A DNA stretch of 64,000 nt. It comes from Paenibacillus segetis (lineage in GTDB: Bacteria > Bacillota > Bacilli > Paenibacillales > Paenibacillaceae). Position 1 is the stretch's first letter. The number at the start of each line of letters is the position of its first letter. The notes under the pieces are model-generated. The model worked only from the letters and a program-made list of their open reading frames with translations, was not told the DNA's origin and did no database searches. The translations under genes and the position numbers were made by a program. Positions 52,113-62,764 of this stretch are shown in pieces. The stretch covers positions 310,001 to 374,000 of the forward strand of contig NZ_BMFT01000001.1 of the NCBI RefSeq assembly GCF_014639155.1, written 5' to 3'.

Positions 52113-54245
52113 ATGGCGGTATTAAATTTTAGAACCAGTGCAAAAGTAGAGAGTTTAGTTGGTAGAGAGTTAATTACAAATAATATTATTGCAATTTTTG
52201 AATTAGTAAAGAATTCTTATGATGCAGGTGCCACTAAGGTTGAAATTAAATTGGTGAATTTTCTTCCGTATCAAGAAAAGGGGATTATTACTAATGAAAG
52301 GTCTTATATTGAAGTAATAGATAATGGGAAAGGAATGACGTTTGAAGAAATTAACCAAAACTGGATGGAACTTGGGACATCCTACAAAGAAAAAAACAGA
52401 GAAGTAAGAATGCGACAACATGAGCTTGATAAAGTTGCAAAACGGATGGTAAATGGTGAAAAGGGAATTGGTAGATTTGGAGTAGATAAAATAGGCGCGT
52501 ATTTAATAATGGAATCTGTGGATCAAAAATTAACTGATAAAACAATAGTTTACTTTGATTGGGGAAAATTTGATGATAGATCAAAACTTATAGAAGAAGT
52601 TCCTTGCGAGTATGAACAAATGAACGTTGATACAAATGATACATCTGGTTTGAAATTAAAAATTAAAAATTTAAGAGATTGTTGGTATGGAAGTGATATA
52701 AAAAAACTAGTAAGAAGTTTGAAAAAGTTTTTATCACCAATGCCATTTGAACAAGATGAATTCAGAGTTTATTTAACTCAAGTATACGATATAGATGGAG
52801 AAAATATTGAGAATACTGAAGAAATTATTAATGACTCGTTTGATTATTTAAATACTAGTATCACTGCTGAAATAGACATTAATGGTTACATGACTTATAG
52901 CATTTATGATAATGGAAATATAGCTAAGAAAGAGAGCTTTTTTCTGTATCCAAGAGGAAGTTCTTTTGGTTCAGTTAGTGCGGAAATTTTTTACTTAGAC
53001 CCAAATGATAAAAGAGTATTTTCAACTAAGATGGGAATGAGAACAAGTGATTATGGAAATATTAAAATATTTCGAGATAATTTTCGGGTTATGCCATACG
53101 GAGAAGCTAATAATGACTGGTTAGAAATTGATAAGGTTCATGCCCAGGGGATATTTCGATCATTTGGTACCAGAGATTTAATAGGACATGTGATTATTTC
53201 TCATAATCCTGTACATAAAAATTATGTTTTAAAAGAAGCAACAGATAGAGTAGGTTTGATTGAAGATGTAGTGGAGTTTGAAGATTTGAAAAGTTTTATT
53301 TGGACATTAATTAATATCTTAAAGGATTATATTTTTAATCGTATAAAAAATGAAGCTAAAGAGACTACAGAATTATTAAAAAACGAAACAAAAGGCCTGA
53401 GAAATGAAGCAAGTAATATATTTAGTTCTTATAAAGAATTTGTAAAACTTGAGGATATACCAGAAACTTATAAAGCGAGATTTCAGGAACTAGAACAAGA
53501 AACTAAGGAATTTGTTAAAAAGGTTGATGTACTAGAGAAAGCTACTGATGTTATTGATAAAAAGATAAAAACATTTTCACAAATGACTAGTAAAGAAGGA
53601 ATTCTTTACGAAATGTTACATACTATTAAAAATAAATTAACTGTAATTGACTCGCAAATAAGGGGCTTTGAATTAGATCTTGAAGAACTTGGTTTGGATT
53701 TAAGTACTCGCGAGTTACAAACAGCCTTTGAAGATATATACAAATTAGTTGAGGGATCTCTGGACAAGGTGAACGCCAGCAAATTAAAAAAGACAGTTAC
53801 ACCAGTTAATAATATTTTAAGAAGTGTTATAAATAGTCATACTTCTATTCTAAGAGAAGAGGACATCACCTGTATATTGAACATAGATAATAGTGAAAAT
53901 ATTAATATTAATTGTGTGGAAGACTCCCTTAAAGTCGTATTTGAAAATCTATTTAGTAACTCAATTAAGGCATTAAATGAGAGACTAAATAAAACAATTG
54001 AAATAACCACACAAGTTGTTGAGGACTTTATAGAAGTATATTTTTCTGATAGTGGAATTGGTATTCCTCAAGATAAAATAAGATTTATTTTTTCTTTGTG
54101 GAGTTCTAATACAAATGGAACAGGAATAGGTCTAGCTACATCAAAAGATATAATTGAGGATCATGATGGGGAAATGTTATACACTGAGATAGAAAATGGA
54201 GATTTTAGTACTACATTTTTAATAAGGATTCCTATTTATAATTGA
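52113..54245 (+). CDS. Dual GHKL ATPase: MORC/Hsp90-like N-domain plus histidine-kinase-like C-domain
   Basis: 710 residues. N-terminal GHKL domain: ELVKNSYDAGA (30-40), IDNGKGM (69-75), GEKGIGRFG (115-123), as in MORC/Hsp90-type ATPases. A central coiled coil spans about 410-490. A DHp-like segment EMLHTIKNKLTVI contains candidate phosphoacceptor His503, followed by a kinase HATPase domain with FENLFSNSIKAL (about 609), DSGIGI (about 646) and GTGIGLATSKDI (about 669). No membrane helix. GGGGTGAG precedes ATG. With the receiver gene 21 bases downstream it could form a cytoplasmic phosphorelay sensing DNA or infection; that is inference. Confidence 0.8.
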   Translation: MAVLNFRTSAKVESLVGRELITNNIIAIFELVKNSYDAGATKVEIKLVNFLPYQEKGIITNERSYIEVIDNGKGMTFEEINQNWMELGTSYKEKNREVRMRQHELDKVAKRMVNGEKGIGRFGVDKIGAYLIMESVDQKLTDKTIVYFDWGKFDDRSKLIEEVPCEYEQMNVDTNDTSGLKLKIKNLRDCWYGSDIKKLVRSLKKFLSPMPFEQDEFRVYLTQVYDIDGENIENTEEIINDSFDYLNTSITAEIDINGYMTYSIYDNGNIAKKESFFLYPRGSSFGSVSAEIFYLDPNDKRVFSTKMGMRTSDYGNIKIFRDNFRVMPYGEANNDWLEIDKVHAQGIFRSFGTRDLIGHVIISHNPVHKNYVLKEATDRVGLIEDVVEFEDLKSFIWTLINILKDYIFNRIKNEAKETTELLKNETKGLRNEASNIFSSYKEFVKLEDIPETYKARFQELEQETKEFVKKVDVLEKATDVIDKKIKTFSQMTSKEGILYEMLHTIKNKLTVIDSQIRGFELDLEELGLDLSTRELQTAFEDIYKLVEGSLDKVNASKLKKTVTPVNNILRSVINSHTSILREEDITCILNIDNSENININCVEDSLKVVFENLFSNSIKALNERLNKTIEITTQVVEDFIEVYFSDSGIGIPQDKIRFIFSLWSSNTNGTGIGLATSKDIIEDHDGEMLYTEIENGDFSTTFLIRIPIYN

Positions 54246-54266
54246 GAATTAATTAGGGGTGGAGTT

Positions 54267-54908
54267 ATGTCATATACATTCAATATATTAGTTATTGATG
54301 ACCAAATTCAGATACATGGGATATTTGAGACTTATAAAAAATATCTTAAGAAAAAATATGACTTAGATGTTGAATTTACTATAGTAAATAATGAAGATGA
54401 ATACGATGAAGAAGAACCGTACGATATTTTAATGGTAGATTATAACCTTAGACATGGATTTTATAATAGTGATAAACAACTTGGGAATGAATTTATTGAA
54501 GAATTTAGACAAAAAAATAATGTCAGCAAAGTAATTTTTTATTCAAGTGAATTTGAATATGATCCCCTGAAAAGGAAATATAAGTTTCCCTTTGCTAATA
54601 AAGATTTATTTGATCTAATTAATATACTTGGTGTTGATAAGGTCACAGCTAAAAATAATTTTGAAATGACTATTCAGGTAATTAAAGAGGCATGTGAACA
54701 GATGGATATATTGCCTCTTATTTTATCAAGAACACTTGCTGAATATAAGAAAAATAATATTGAAGTGAGCTATACCAACATTAATGGAGAAGATATTAAC
54801 GTATCTACGTTATTTAAGGATCTTTTAAATGACAATGAGCAGGGAAAACAATTTAGAAAGGAAATTATTGAAACAGTATTATCAGTCCTATTTAAATATA
54901 AATACTGA
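54267..54908 (+). CDS. Receiver-domain protein, partner of the GHKL kinase
   Basis: 213 residues. The receiver part has NILVIDDQ with Asp11-Asp12, YDILMVDYNL with phosphoacceptor Asp58 and KVIFYSSE as the Ser/Thr strand. An acidic stretch (EDEYDEEEPYD) precedes the phosphorylation strand. The last 90 residues are helical with no DNA-binding motif recognised. The usual Lys is not clear, as in other atypical receivers. Position between kinase and protease genes suggests it relays the signal to the protease. Confidence 0.72.
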   Translation: MSYTFNILVIDDQIQIHGIFETYKKYLKKKYDLDVEFTIVNNEDEYDEEEPYDILMVDYNLRHGFYNSDKQLGNEFIEEFRQKNNVSKVIFYSSEFEYDPLKRKYKFPFANKDLFDLINILGVDKVTAKNNFEMTIQVIKEACEQMDILPLILSRTLAEYKKNNIEVSYTNINGEDINVSTLFKDLLNDNEQGKQFRKEIIETVLSVLFKYKY

Positions 54909-54952
54909 ATTCCATTTCAGTCAAACTTCTATAAGAAAGAAAAAGGTGAAAT

Positions 54953-55630
54953 ATGAGCATTGTATTTTATAGAAATAGGCTTAATCGTGAAATGAAGAGG
55001 TTTGGAAAATTTAGTAGATTAATTGTTGGTAATTTAGAAGAACATCACCCAGTAAGTATGATATACAATCCCTATAAGCAGAAATGTCTGGAAGAAATGA
55101 GCACACACGAAACCATTATACTTATAACTCATGGAAGCCCTAACGAATTATATCATAAATATGACCATAAAAATAATGATCATCAGGTCTTACTGAACAA
55201 GGATAACGCTCATTTATTAAAAGGGAAGAAAGTGATATCTATATCTTGTGCAACTGCAAGAAGTTTTGGAAAAGAAGTATGTGAAAATGATGGATGTAAA
55301 GTATTTTTAGGATTTTCAAATAAAATTCATTTTGATAAAAAGAATAAGAAAAATGCTTCAAGAGATTACCGTGTATTTATTGGGGGTTGTTATAAGGATG
55401 CTTTCTCTTCTGTTATCGAACAGGCTATATTAAATAATTGGAGTTTTGATAAAATAAAAATAGTTTTGGGAATTGAACTTAGGAATATTGTCGTTACTAG
55501 AGCTATAAATATGAAATCTACAAAACCAAATTATTTTAAGAATAATGGTCTAGATCAAGCGGTATTTGCAGTTACAAATTTATCAAATAATATTATGCTA
55601 TTTGGAGATTCGCAAGAGAATATTGTTTGA
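54953..55630 (+). CDS. Caspase/CHAT-like cysteine protease, putative effector
   Basis: 225 residues. IILITHGSPNE with His60-Gly61 and KVISISCATARSFG with Cys99 match the His-Gly and Cys dyad positions of clan CD proteases (caspase, CHAT). KVFLGFSN follows as the next core strand. AAGGTGA precedes ATG. It is the last plus-strand gene of the block, 45 bases after the receiver gene. Caspase-like proteases act as effectors in several bacterial immune systems, so an abortive or activating cleavage is plausible. The substrate is unknown. Confidence 0.68.
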   Translation: MSIVFYRNRLNREMKRFGKFSRLIVGNLEEHHPVSMIYNPYKQKCLEEMSTHETIILITHGSPNELYHKYDHKNNDHQVLLNKDNAHLLKGKKVISISCATARSFGKEVCENDGCKVFLGFSNKIHFDKKNKKNASRDYRVFIGGCYKDAFSSVIEQAILNNWSFDKIKIVLGIELRNIVVTRAINMKSTKPNYFKNNGLDQAVFAVTNLSNNIMLFGDSQENIV

Positions 55631-55636
55631 TTATGC

Positions 55637-56266
55637 TTAAACTTTGAATTCATTTATTATAATTATTTTACTTCCTTGTTTATTTGCTAATTGGTTAAGT
55701 TTATTTATTGGCCAACGATCTAAATCACTTCCTAAAATTAGTAAAGTGTCAGCTTTATAAATTTCATTTAATGCATGATGAAAGTTTCTAATTGCTTCTC
55801 CTTTTAAAACAATATTTAATTTGATGGGAGAGTGACATTCTGGGCAATAAAAAGGTTTATGAATATTAATATACTTTTTACTTTGAAAAAAGGGGATACT
55901 AAAATTACATTTAGTGCAAACAAAATCTTGAATATTACCCAATAATTGAATTACTTTTTTACTTCCTGCGATTGTATGCAGCATATCTATATTTTCTGTA
56001 ATTATTGGAATATCCAGTTCTTTTATGGATTCGTGGATATAGTTGGGCTTTTTTTTATTCCATTCTCCGATTAGAATGCAAGTTTTTATGAATATCTCAT
56101 AGTTAGATTGTAAAAAATCAAGACTAAGTATATCGTTTAAAGAGTGACCAAAGTAATTAGCTTTAAAAGGGAGAGTATCTGAGGGAAATGTAATTCTGGG
56201 TCCTGTAATGACAACAGGGTAATTTGAGTTTTGAATTTTTGCTTTCAAATAATCCAGTAGGTCCAT
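55637..56266 (-). CDS. Sirtuin-like NAD-binding protein lacking catalytic His
   Basis: 209 residues, Sir2 fold: VVITGPRITFPSDTL in place of GAGIS...SGIP, ITENIDMLHTIAGS in place of TQNIDxLHxxAG, a Cys4 zinc site (CTKC ... CPEC) and LLILGSDLDRWPINKL. The catalytic His of the LHG motif before the first Cys pair is Leu (QLLGNIQDFVC), and the conserved Gln is Glu, so deacetylation is unlikely. ATG 56266 follows GGAGGAAAAA; the upstream in-frame ATG at 56278 is part of that site. It is convergent with the protease gene, ends 6 bases apart. Confidence 0.72.
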   Translation of the reverse strand: MDLLDYLKAKIQNSNYPVVITGPRITFPSDTLPFKANYFGHSLNDILSLDFLQSNYEIFIKTCILIGEWNKKKPNYIHESIKELDIPIITENIDMLHTIAGSKKVIQLLGNIQDFVCTKCNFSIPFFQSKKYINIHKPFYCPECHSPIKLNIVLKGEAIRNFHHALNEIYKADTLLILGSDLDRWPINKLNQLANKQGSKIIIINEFKV

Positions 56267-56426
56267 TTTTTCCTCCATCTTATTTATTTTATTATCTTTT
56301 CTATATAAAGCGAATTATATTCATATAGAGTAAATATGATGCTTAATTTGTTTAAAGCATATAAAAGTGAAGCGAATACGAAGGGTAGATCATTGACATC
56401 ACTAGGACGACTAAGTTTTTATTTAG

Positions 56427-56462
56427 AAGGTTGTAAATTCCTAATTAGGATTTTACAATCTT
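56427..56462. terminator. Long palindrome, possible terminator
   Basis: A 36-base near-perfect inverted repeat centred on CCTAATTAGG, with arms AAGGTTGTAAA and TTTTACAATCTT. There is little loop sequence, so it could form a hairpin in either strand or be a site for a dimeric protein. Confidence 0.45.
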
Positions 56463-56479
56463 TTCTTAGTTTGACACAT

Positions 56480-56640
56480 ATGGCGATTAACTAGGTGATG
56501 AAAATTCACTATGTGGGGGAGTCCAACCATTAGCTAAGAGCAAGGGTTTCCATCGCGAGGTGGAAAGAAGGCAGCCCGAGGTGAATTCTGTGATAAGCAC
56601 TTACAGCTACAGGAAATTAATCACTAACAAAGACAAATAG
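56480..56640 (+). ncRNA. Structured RNA region, possible group II intron fragment
   Basis: The 56267-56870 gap holds no ORF but a clear fold: TTTCCATC (56547-56554), a GCGA tetraloop and GGTGGAAA (56559-56566), nested in GGG/CCC pairing (about 56544 and 56575), with a second hairpin GGTGA/TCACT near 56495. The text GAGTCCAACC...AAGGGTTTCCATCGCGAGG resembles domain I of bacterial group II introns as I remember them. No reverse transcriptase or domain V is present, so it would be a remnant. Confidence 0.35.
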
Positions 56641-56870
56641 AATCTTCTAGTGAGATATTTATTTACACAAATTTAATAAAGTAATTATGTACCAATGTAA
56701 AACTATCTTTTTTGATTACGAACCGATGTATAGCCGCGTGTCCTTTTATGAAAAGTGAATTCATTGAAAACTTATTGAATATGTCTAAAGCACTGTTTGG
56801 GTCAGTGTAAATATAGATTCAAACAGCTATAATCAACTTATAGGCAGAAATATTATATGAGGTGCAGAAC

Positions 56871-58387
56871 ATGTCGACAGCAAATATTGGGTTTGAAGAA
56901 AATCTATGGGGTATGGCGGACAAATTACGTGGATCTATGGATTCAGGAGAATATAAAAATGTTGTGTTAGGATTACTATTTTTGAAATATGTATCGGATG
57001 CGTTTGAAGAAAAGTATGAAGAGCTTGCAGCGGACGAATGGTCTGATCCAGAAGATTCAGATGAATATTTAGCTGAGAACATCTTCTGGGTACCAAAGGA
57101 AGCTCGTTGGTCATTCATTAAAGATAATGCTAAAAAACCAGAGATCGGTCAAATCATCGATAAAGCAATGATTGCAGTTGAGAAAGAAAATCCATCGTTG
57201 CAAGGGGTATTACCTAAGGATTACGCTCGACCAGCACTTGATAAAATTCGTCTTGGTGAAACGATTGATCTGTTCTCGTTCAAAGTAGGTGATGAAGCTA
57301 GTCGCTCGAAAGATGTTTTAGGTCGAGTATATGAATACTTTTTAAGCAAGTTCGCAAGTGCAGAGGGAAAAAATGGTGGTGAGTTCTATACTCCATCATC
57401 TGTTGTACATTTACTCGTTGAAATGCTACAGCCATATAAAGGACGTATTTATGATCCTTGCTGTGGCTCAGGTGGTATGTTTGTACAAAGTGAGAAGTTT
57501 GTAGAAGAGCATCAAGGAAAACTTGGAGATATTTCTGTCTATGGACAAGAATTCAATCCAACAACTTGGAAGCTGTGCAAAATGAACCTAGCGATTCGTG
57601 GGATAGATGGTAATATTGGACCACATAATGCAGATACATTCCTAAATGATCTCCACAAAGGTGTAAAAGCAGATTATATCCTTGCCAATCCTCCGTTTAA
57701 TATTAAAGACTGGGGCGGAGACAAACTACGTGAGGATGTACGCTGGCAATATGGTACACCACCTGTTGGTAATGCGAACTATGCTTGGATTCAGCATATG
57801 ATTTCAAAGCTTGCCCCAACAGGAACAGCAGGTTTTGTGCTTGCTAATGGTTCAATGTCGTCTAATACATCTGGTGAAGGTGAAATCCGGAAGAATTTGA
57901 AGCTGATTTAGTAGAGTGTATTGTGACATTACCAGGACAGCTATTTTATTCTACACAGATTCCTGTTTGTGTATGGTTGGTGTCGAAGAATAAAACAAAA
58001 ACAGGGAAGAGAGCGCGTAATGGTGAGATTTTATTTATTGATGCTCGTAAATTAGGCTACATGGCAGACCGCACTCATAAAGAATTCGCCAACGAAGACA
58101 TTGATCAAATTACGAAGGCATTCCACACATGGCGAGGCACATCAGACGAAGCTTACGGAGATGTACAAGGCTTCTGTAAGGCAGCAAAGCTAGATGAAGT
58201 ACGTAATAACGACTATATCTTAACGCCAGGTCGCTACGTAGGATTAGAAGAAGTTGAAGATGACGGTGAGCCTTTTGAAGAGAAGATGGCACGTTTAACA
58301 TCGGAGTTATCTGAGCAATTCGCGAAGTCAAAAGAGTTAGAACAACAAATCCGCCAAGCTTTAGGGGGGATTGGGTATGAATTTTGA
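56871..58387 (+). pseudogene. hsdM: Type I restriction methyltransferase HsdM, frameshifted
   Basis: The modification subunit, an N6-adenine methyltransferase. The first part (56871-57911) has the HsdM N-terminal helices ([22 protein letters not shown]), motif I region [11 protein letters not shown] and the catalytic NPPF in [14 protein letters not shown]. Near 57895-57905 the frame breaks: translation runs into TAG after [10 protein letters not shown]. The rest (from about 57899, open as 57923-58387) continues as [26 protein letters not shown] in another frame. A loss of about 4 bases explains it. Without HsdM, neither modification nor restriction would work, unless this is a sequence error. 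ATG 56871 follows GAGGTG. Confidence 0.85.
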
Positions 58388-59627
58388 AAAAATTGGTGAT
58401 ATAGTTGAGGTTTATGATTCATTACATCATACACCTAAAAATTATTTAGATTCTGGGTATCCAATGGTCAGGGTAAAAGATATTAAACAGGGTTTCTTAA
58501 CCTTGCGTGACGTGGCTTATGTTGATGAGGATGTATATAAGGAGTTTACAAAAAAATATATTCCTCAAATAGGTGATGTCGTTTTAAGTAGGGTAGGGAG
58601 TTATGGGATTCCTTGTTTTGTACAAACTAATGAAGTGTTTTGTCTAGGACAAAACACGGTTGTTTTACATCCGGTAGAAGTAGAACCTAAATATTTATAC
58701 TATTGTTTATCTTCGAATATTGTTCAAAATCAAATTGAAAAGTTAGTGACAGGTTCTACTCAAAAAACGATTAGTTTAAAGAGTATAAAGGAAGTTGAGA
58801 TTCCCTTTCCTAATAAAGAAACTCAAGAAAAAGTAGGGGATTTTTTCTTTAATATTGATTCAAAGTTGAATGCTAATAAAGAAATTATTGATAATGTAGA
58901 AGAACTCTCTCAAACCCTGTTCAAACATTGGTTCATTGATTTTGAGTTTCCAAATGAGGAAGGGTTACCGTATAAATCAAGTGGTGGCAAGATGGTGGAG
59001 AGTGAGTTAGGGGAGATACCTGAGGGGTGGAAAGTATATAAATTAAACGATTTTACAGAAAGTGTGTCTAAATCGATTAATAAGAATAATATTCAATTTG
59101 CTAGATTCTTAAATACTTCAGATATTCTTGAAGGTTATGTAGGAAATGTGGATCTGAGCCCTACTGACAAAATGCCAGGACAAGCTAAAAAGTTAATTAA
59201 AAAGGACGATATTTTGTATAGCGAAATACGACCTAAAAATAAAAGATATGCTTTTGTGAATTTTGACTCTTATGAATATGTAGTATCAACTAAATTAATG
59301 GTATTACGAGTAGATAAAGAAATTTATTCAAGTAAACTACTGTATTTGTGGTTAATAATGCCAGAGGTTATCAATGAATTACAACAAATTGCTGAAGATC
59401 GATCAGGCACGTTTCCACAGATAACATTTAATACATTATCAGAGTTTAAATTTGTCATTCCAAATCAAGAAGTTTTAAATCGCCTTGCTGAACCGTTAGA
59501 AAAATTGATAGACGTACAAATGGAATTAAAAGAGGAAAATGAGAAATTAATAGAATTAAGAGACTCCCTCCTCCCAAAACTCCTATCAGGAGAAATCGAA
59601 ATCCCAGACGAAAGTGTGGTAGATTGA
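58377..59627 (+). CDS. hsdS: Type I restriction specificity subunit HsdS
   Basis: 416 residues with two target-recognition halves (about 1-150 and 225-370), each followed by a helical spacer. The conserved central block reads [43 protein letters not shown], and the C-terminus ends [20 protein letters not shown]. It sets the split DNA sequence recognised by the complex. It starts 11 bases before the end of hsdM. The recognition halves are AT-richer than the hsdM and hsdR genes, as expected for exchangeable domains. Confidence 0.92.
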   Translation: MNFEKIGDIVEVYDSLHHTPKNYLDSGYPMVRVKDIKQGFLTLRDVAYVDEDVYKEFTKKYIPQIGDVVLSRVGSYGIPCFVQTNEVFCLGQNTVVLHPVEVEPKYLYYCLSSNIVQNQIEKLVTGSTQKTISLKSIKEVEIPFPNKETQEKVGDFFFNIDSKLNANKEIIDNVEELSQTLFKHWFIDFEFPNEEGLPYKSSGGKMVESELGEIPEGWKVYKLNDFTESVSKSINKNNIQFARFLNTSDILEGYVGNVDLSPTDKMPGQAKKLIKKDDILYSEIRPKNKRYAFVNFDSYEYVVSTKLMVLRVDKEIYSSKLLYLWLIMPEVINELQQIAEDRSGTFPQITFNTLSEFKFVIPNQEVLNRLAEPLEKLIDVQMELKEENEKLIELRDSLLPKLLSGEIEIPDESVVD

Positions 59628-59628
59628 T

Positions 59629-62600
59629 ATGTTTAAGTATCTAGAGTCAGATTTAGAAGAAGCCACGCTTGAATGGTTAGCTGAGATGGATTATTCCATC
59701 TTAGCTGGACCAGATATAGCACACGAAGGGGAGAGCCCTGAACGTGAAAGTTATCAAGATGTGGTGTTAACATATCGCTTAACAGAAGCACTTCAACGTA
59801 TTAATCCAACAGTACCGAATGCAGCAATTGAACTAGCTGTACAGAAGATTGAAGCGAATGAATCTCCTAGTATAGTGATCAATAATCAAAAGTTCCATCG
59901 TATGGTAACGGATGGCTTAGATATTGAGCTACAAGGTACAGATGGCTATAATCCAACGGTAAAAGTATGGCTTTTTGACTTTGAGAATCCACATAATAAT
60001 GACATTATAGCAGTGAATCAATTTACGATTATTGAAGGTAATCAAAATAAGCGTCCTGATGTGATTATATTCGTGAATGGCTTACCGTTGGTCGTCATCG
60101 AGCTTAAAAATGCCACAAACGAAGCAACAGGAATTTCTGAAGGCTATAATCAGCTTCAAACTTATAAACAATCGATTCCGTCGCTATTTCGCTATAACGC
60201 CTTCTTAGTTACGAGTGATGGGGTAAATGCAAGAGTTGGCTCACTAACAGCAAATGAAGAACGATATATGAAGTGGCGTACGATTGATGGATTAGAATTG
60301 GCTCCAACCTCATTATCACAACTAGAAGTATTGTTAAAAGGAATGCTAGAACTTACTAGATTTATAGATATTATACATAATTTTATGTTGTTCCAAAGTG
60401 ATGGTGAGAACACGTTTAAAATACTAGCTGCGTATCATCAGTATCATGCGGTTAATAAAGCTGTTGAAAAGGCGAAATTAGCAGTAGAAGGCAACCATAA
60501 AATCGGGGTAGTCTGGCATACTCAAGGTTCTGGAAAGAGCTTGACGATGGTGTTCTATGCAGGAAAGTTGATTCAATTAATGAATAATCCAACCATTGTC
60601 GTCCTTACTGATCGTAATGATCTGGATGATCAATTGTACAATACGTTCTCGATTTCAAGCGATATTTTACGTCAAACACCTAGCCAAGCTAATAATCGGG
60701 ATGAGCTACGTAGTTTATTGTCAGTGGAATCTGGCGGCATTATTTTTACAACGCTACAGAAGTTTTCGCCCGATGAAGATACAGGAATTATGCCTTGTTT
60801 GACAGATCGAACCAATGTCATCGTCATGGCAGATGAAGCTCATCGTTCGCAGTATGGATTTGGAGCAACGATACGTGGAAATGAAGCAGAAACAAAATAT
60901 GGATTTGCCAAATATGTGAGAGACGCTCTTCCGAACGCATCTTTTGTTGGTTTTACGGGTACACCAGTAGAAGCAACAGACAAAAATACTCCAGCTGTCT
61001 TCGGTGAATATATTGATATTTACGATATGACACAAGCAGTAGAAGATGGAGCAACGGTAAAGATATTTTATGAGAGTCGGATTATTCCACTAGATTTACC
61101 AAGTGATCTTAGCGTAGATGATGAATATGAAGAGATTACCGAAGATCAAGAAATAACCGTTAAAGAACGTTTGAAGTCAAAATGGTCTCGTCTAGAAGCA
61201 ATAACTGGTGCTGAATCACGAGTGAAACGACTAGCGGAAGATATTGTTACGCATTATGAGGAACGACAAGAAGCGATGTTTGGTAAGTCAATGGTAGTCG
61301 TGATGTCGCGTCGAATTGCCATTAGTCTTTATCATGAAATTGTAGCGTTACGTCCAGAATGGCATTCAGATGATGATGATAAAGGCATTATTAAAATTGT
61401 AATGACGGGTGCATCTAGTGATCCTGTGGATTGGCAGCCTTTTATCGGGAATAAAAAACGTCGTGAGTATCTAGCAAGAAGGATGAAAGATAATGATGAT
61501 CCATTAAAAATTGTTATCGTGCGTGATATGTGGCTAACAGGATTTGACGTACCTGCTATGAACACAATGTATATTGATAAGCCAATGAAAGGTCATAACT
61601 TAATGCAGGCGATTGCTCGTGTCAATCGTGTATTTAAGGACAAACCTGGTGGCTTAATTGTCGACTATATTGGTATAGCAGACAGCTTGAAGGAAGCCCT
61701 TCATCAGTACACTGAAAGTGATAAACGGACAGCAGGCATTGATACATCGGTTGCCGTAGATGTTATGATCGAAAAGCATGAGATTATTATTGAGCTGCTG
61801 TATGAGCATGACTATGAAGGTTATTTATCTGATAAAGCTACAGTTCGTATGAATACCATAATCTCTACGATGGATTATATATTGGGGCTTGGTGATGATG
61901 AGAAGCGAAGATTTGTAACAACGGTTACTGAGTTATCCAAAGCATTTGCTCTTTGTGCGACGACAGAAGAGGCTCAAGAATTAAATGCAGAGATTGGATT
62001 CTTCAAAGCGGTCAAAGCAAGTCTTGTGAAAAGCATTGGTGATGGTAGTAAGAAAAAAACAAATGCTCAAATGGAAGCGCAACTGAATCAGCTTATCTCA
62101 AAGTCTGTTATATCTGAGGAAGTTATTGATATATACGAGTCTCTAGGATTAGAGAATCCTGATATTTCAATATTATCTGACAAGTTCTTAGAAGATGTGA
62201 AGGCGATGCCTCATAAAAACTTAGCTGTAGAACTTTTGAACCGTCTACTAAATGGGAAAGTCAAAAGTGTACAACGGACTAATTTAATTCAAGCCCGCAA
62301 ATTTTCGGAAATGCTAACAGGAGCATTAAATAAATACAATAAGCGAGCGATTGAAACATCGAAAGTTATTGAAGAACTGATCGCACTTGCAAAAGAAATG
62401 GATGGGGCATACAAACGTGGAGAAGAAGTAGGCATGATTAGAGAAGAGGTTGCCTTCTATGATGCTCTTGCCTCACATGAAACAGCTGAGGAAGTACTAG
62501 GTGATGAAACTCTTAAGATAATTGCTCATGAGTTGACCAAATCTATAAAAGCCAATATGAGTATTGACTGGAACCTACGTGAATCAGCGCGAGCTAAAAT

Positions 62601-62724
62601 GCGAGTTGCAGTTCGCAAATTGCTTAAAAAGTATGGCTATCCACCTGACTTACAGAAAGAAGCTGTTGAGACTGTAATTAAGCAGGCTGAGTTGATGGTT
62701 CAGATGGAGCTGGAGCTTGGATAG
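59629..62724 (+). CDS. hsdR: Type I restriction endonuclease subunit HsdR
   Basis: 1031 residues. The N-terminal PD-(D/E)XK nuclease has [21 protein letters not shown] near 145. The SF2 translocase has [13 protein letters not shown] (Walker A, about 300), [11 protein letters not shown] (DEAH box, about 400), [11 protein letters not shown], and motif [25 protein letters not shown] near 670. A helical C-terminal domain binds the rest of the complex. It starts 2 bases after the hsdS stop. The subunit looks intact, but the hsdM break upstream would leave it unable to assemble. Confidence 0.95.
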   Translation: MFKYLESDLEEATLEWLAEMDYSILAGPDIAHEGESPERESYQDVVLTYRLTEALQRINPTVPNAAIELAVQKIEANESPSIVINNQKFHRMVTDGLDIELQGTDGYNPTVKVWLFDFENPHNNDIIAVNQFTIIEGNQNKRPDVIIFVNGLPLVVIELKNATNEATGISEGYNQLQTYKQSIPSLFRYNAFLVTSDGVNARVGSLTANEERYMKWRTIDGLELAPTSLSQLEVLLKGMLELTRFIDIIHNFMLFQSDGENTFKILAAYHQYHAVNKAVEKAKLAVEGNHKIGVVWHTQGSGKSLTMVFYAGKLIQLMNNPTIVVLTDRNDLDDQLYNTFSISSDILRQTPSQANNRDELRSLLSVESGGIIFTTLQKFSPDEDTGIMPCLTDRTNVIVMADEAHRSQYGFGATIRGNEAETKYGFAKYVRDALPNASFVGFTGTPVEATDKNTPAVFGEYIDIYDMTQAVEDGATVKIFYESRIIPLDLPSDLSVDDEYEEITEDQEITVKERLKSKWSRLEAITGAESRVKRLAEDIVTHYEERQEAMFGKSMVVVMSRRIAISLYHEIVALRPEWHSDDDDKGIIKIVMTGASSDPVDWQPFIGNKKRREYLARRMKDNDDPLKIVIVRDMWLTGFDVPAMNTMYIDKPMKGHNLMQAIARVNRVFKDKPGGLIVDYIGIADSLKEALHQYTESDKRTAGIDTSVAVDVMIEKHEIIIELLYEHDYEGYLSDKATVRMNTIISTMDYILGLGDDEKRRFVTTVTELSKAFALCATTEEAQELNAEIGFFKAVKASLVKSIGDGSKKKTNAQMEAQLNQLISKSVISEEVIDIYESLGLENPDISILSDKFLEDVKAMPHKNLAVELLNRLLNGKVKSVQRTNLIQARKFSEMLTGALNKYNKRAIETSKVIEELIALAKEMDGAYKRGEEVGMIREEVAFYDALASHETAEEVLGDETLKIIAHELTKSIKANMSIDWNLRESARAKMRVAVRKLLKKYGYPPDLQKEAVETVIKQAELMVQMELELG

Positions 62725-62764
62725 AGCAGCGTGTTAATAGGTTTAATTATAGGAGGGTAGTTCC

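Noticed and set aside
50805..56266. Calling the methyltransferase block a classical type II restriction-modification system
   Set aside because: No restriction nuclease gene accompanies the methyltransferase; the neighbours are GHKL, receiver, protease and sirtuin-like proteins.
56427..56462. Palindrome as a CRISPR repeat
   Set aside because: It occurs once, with no regularly spaced copies; no CRISPR array or cas gene was seen anywhere in the window.
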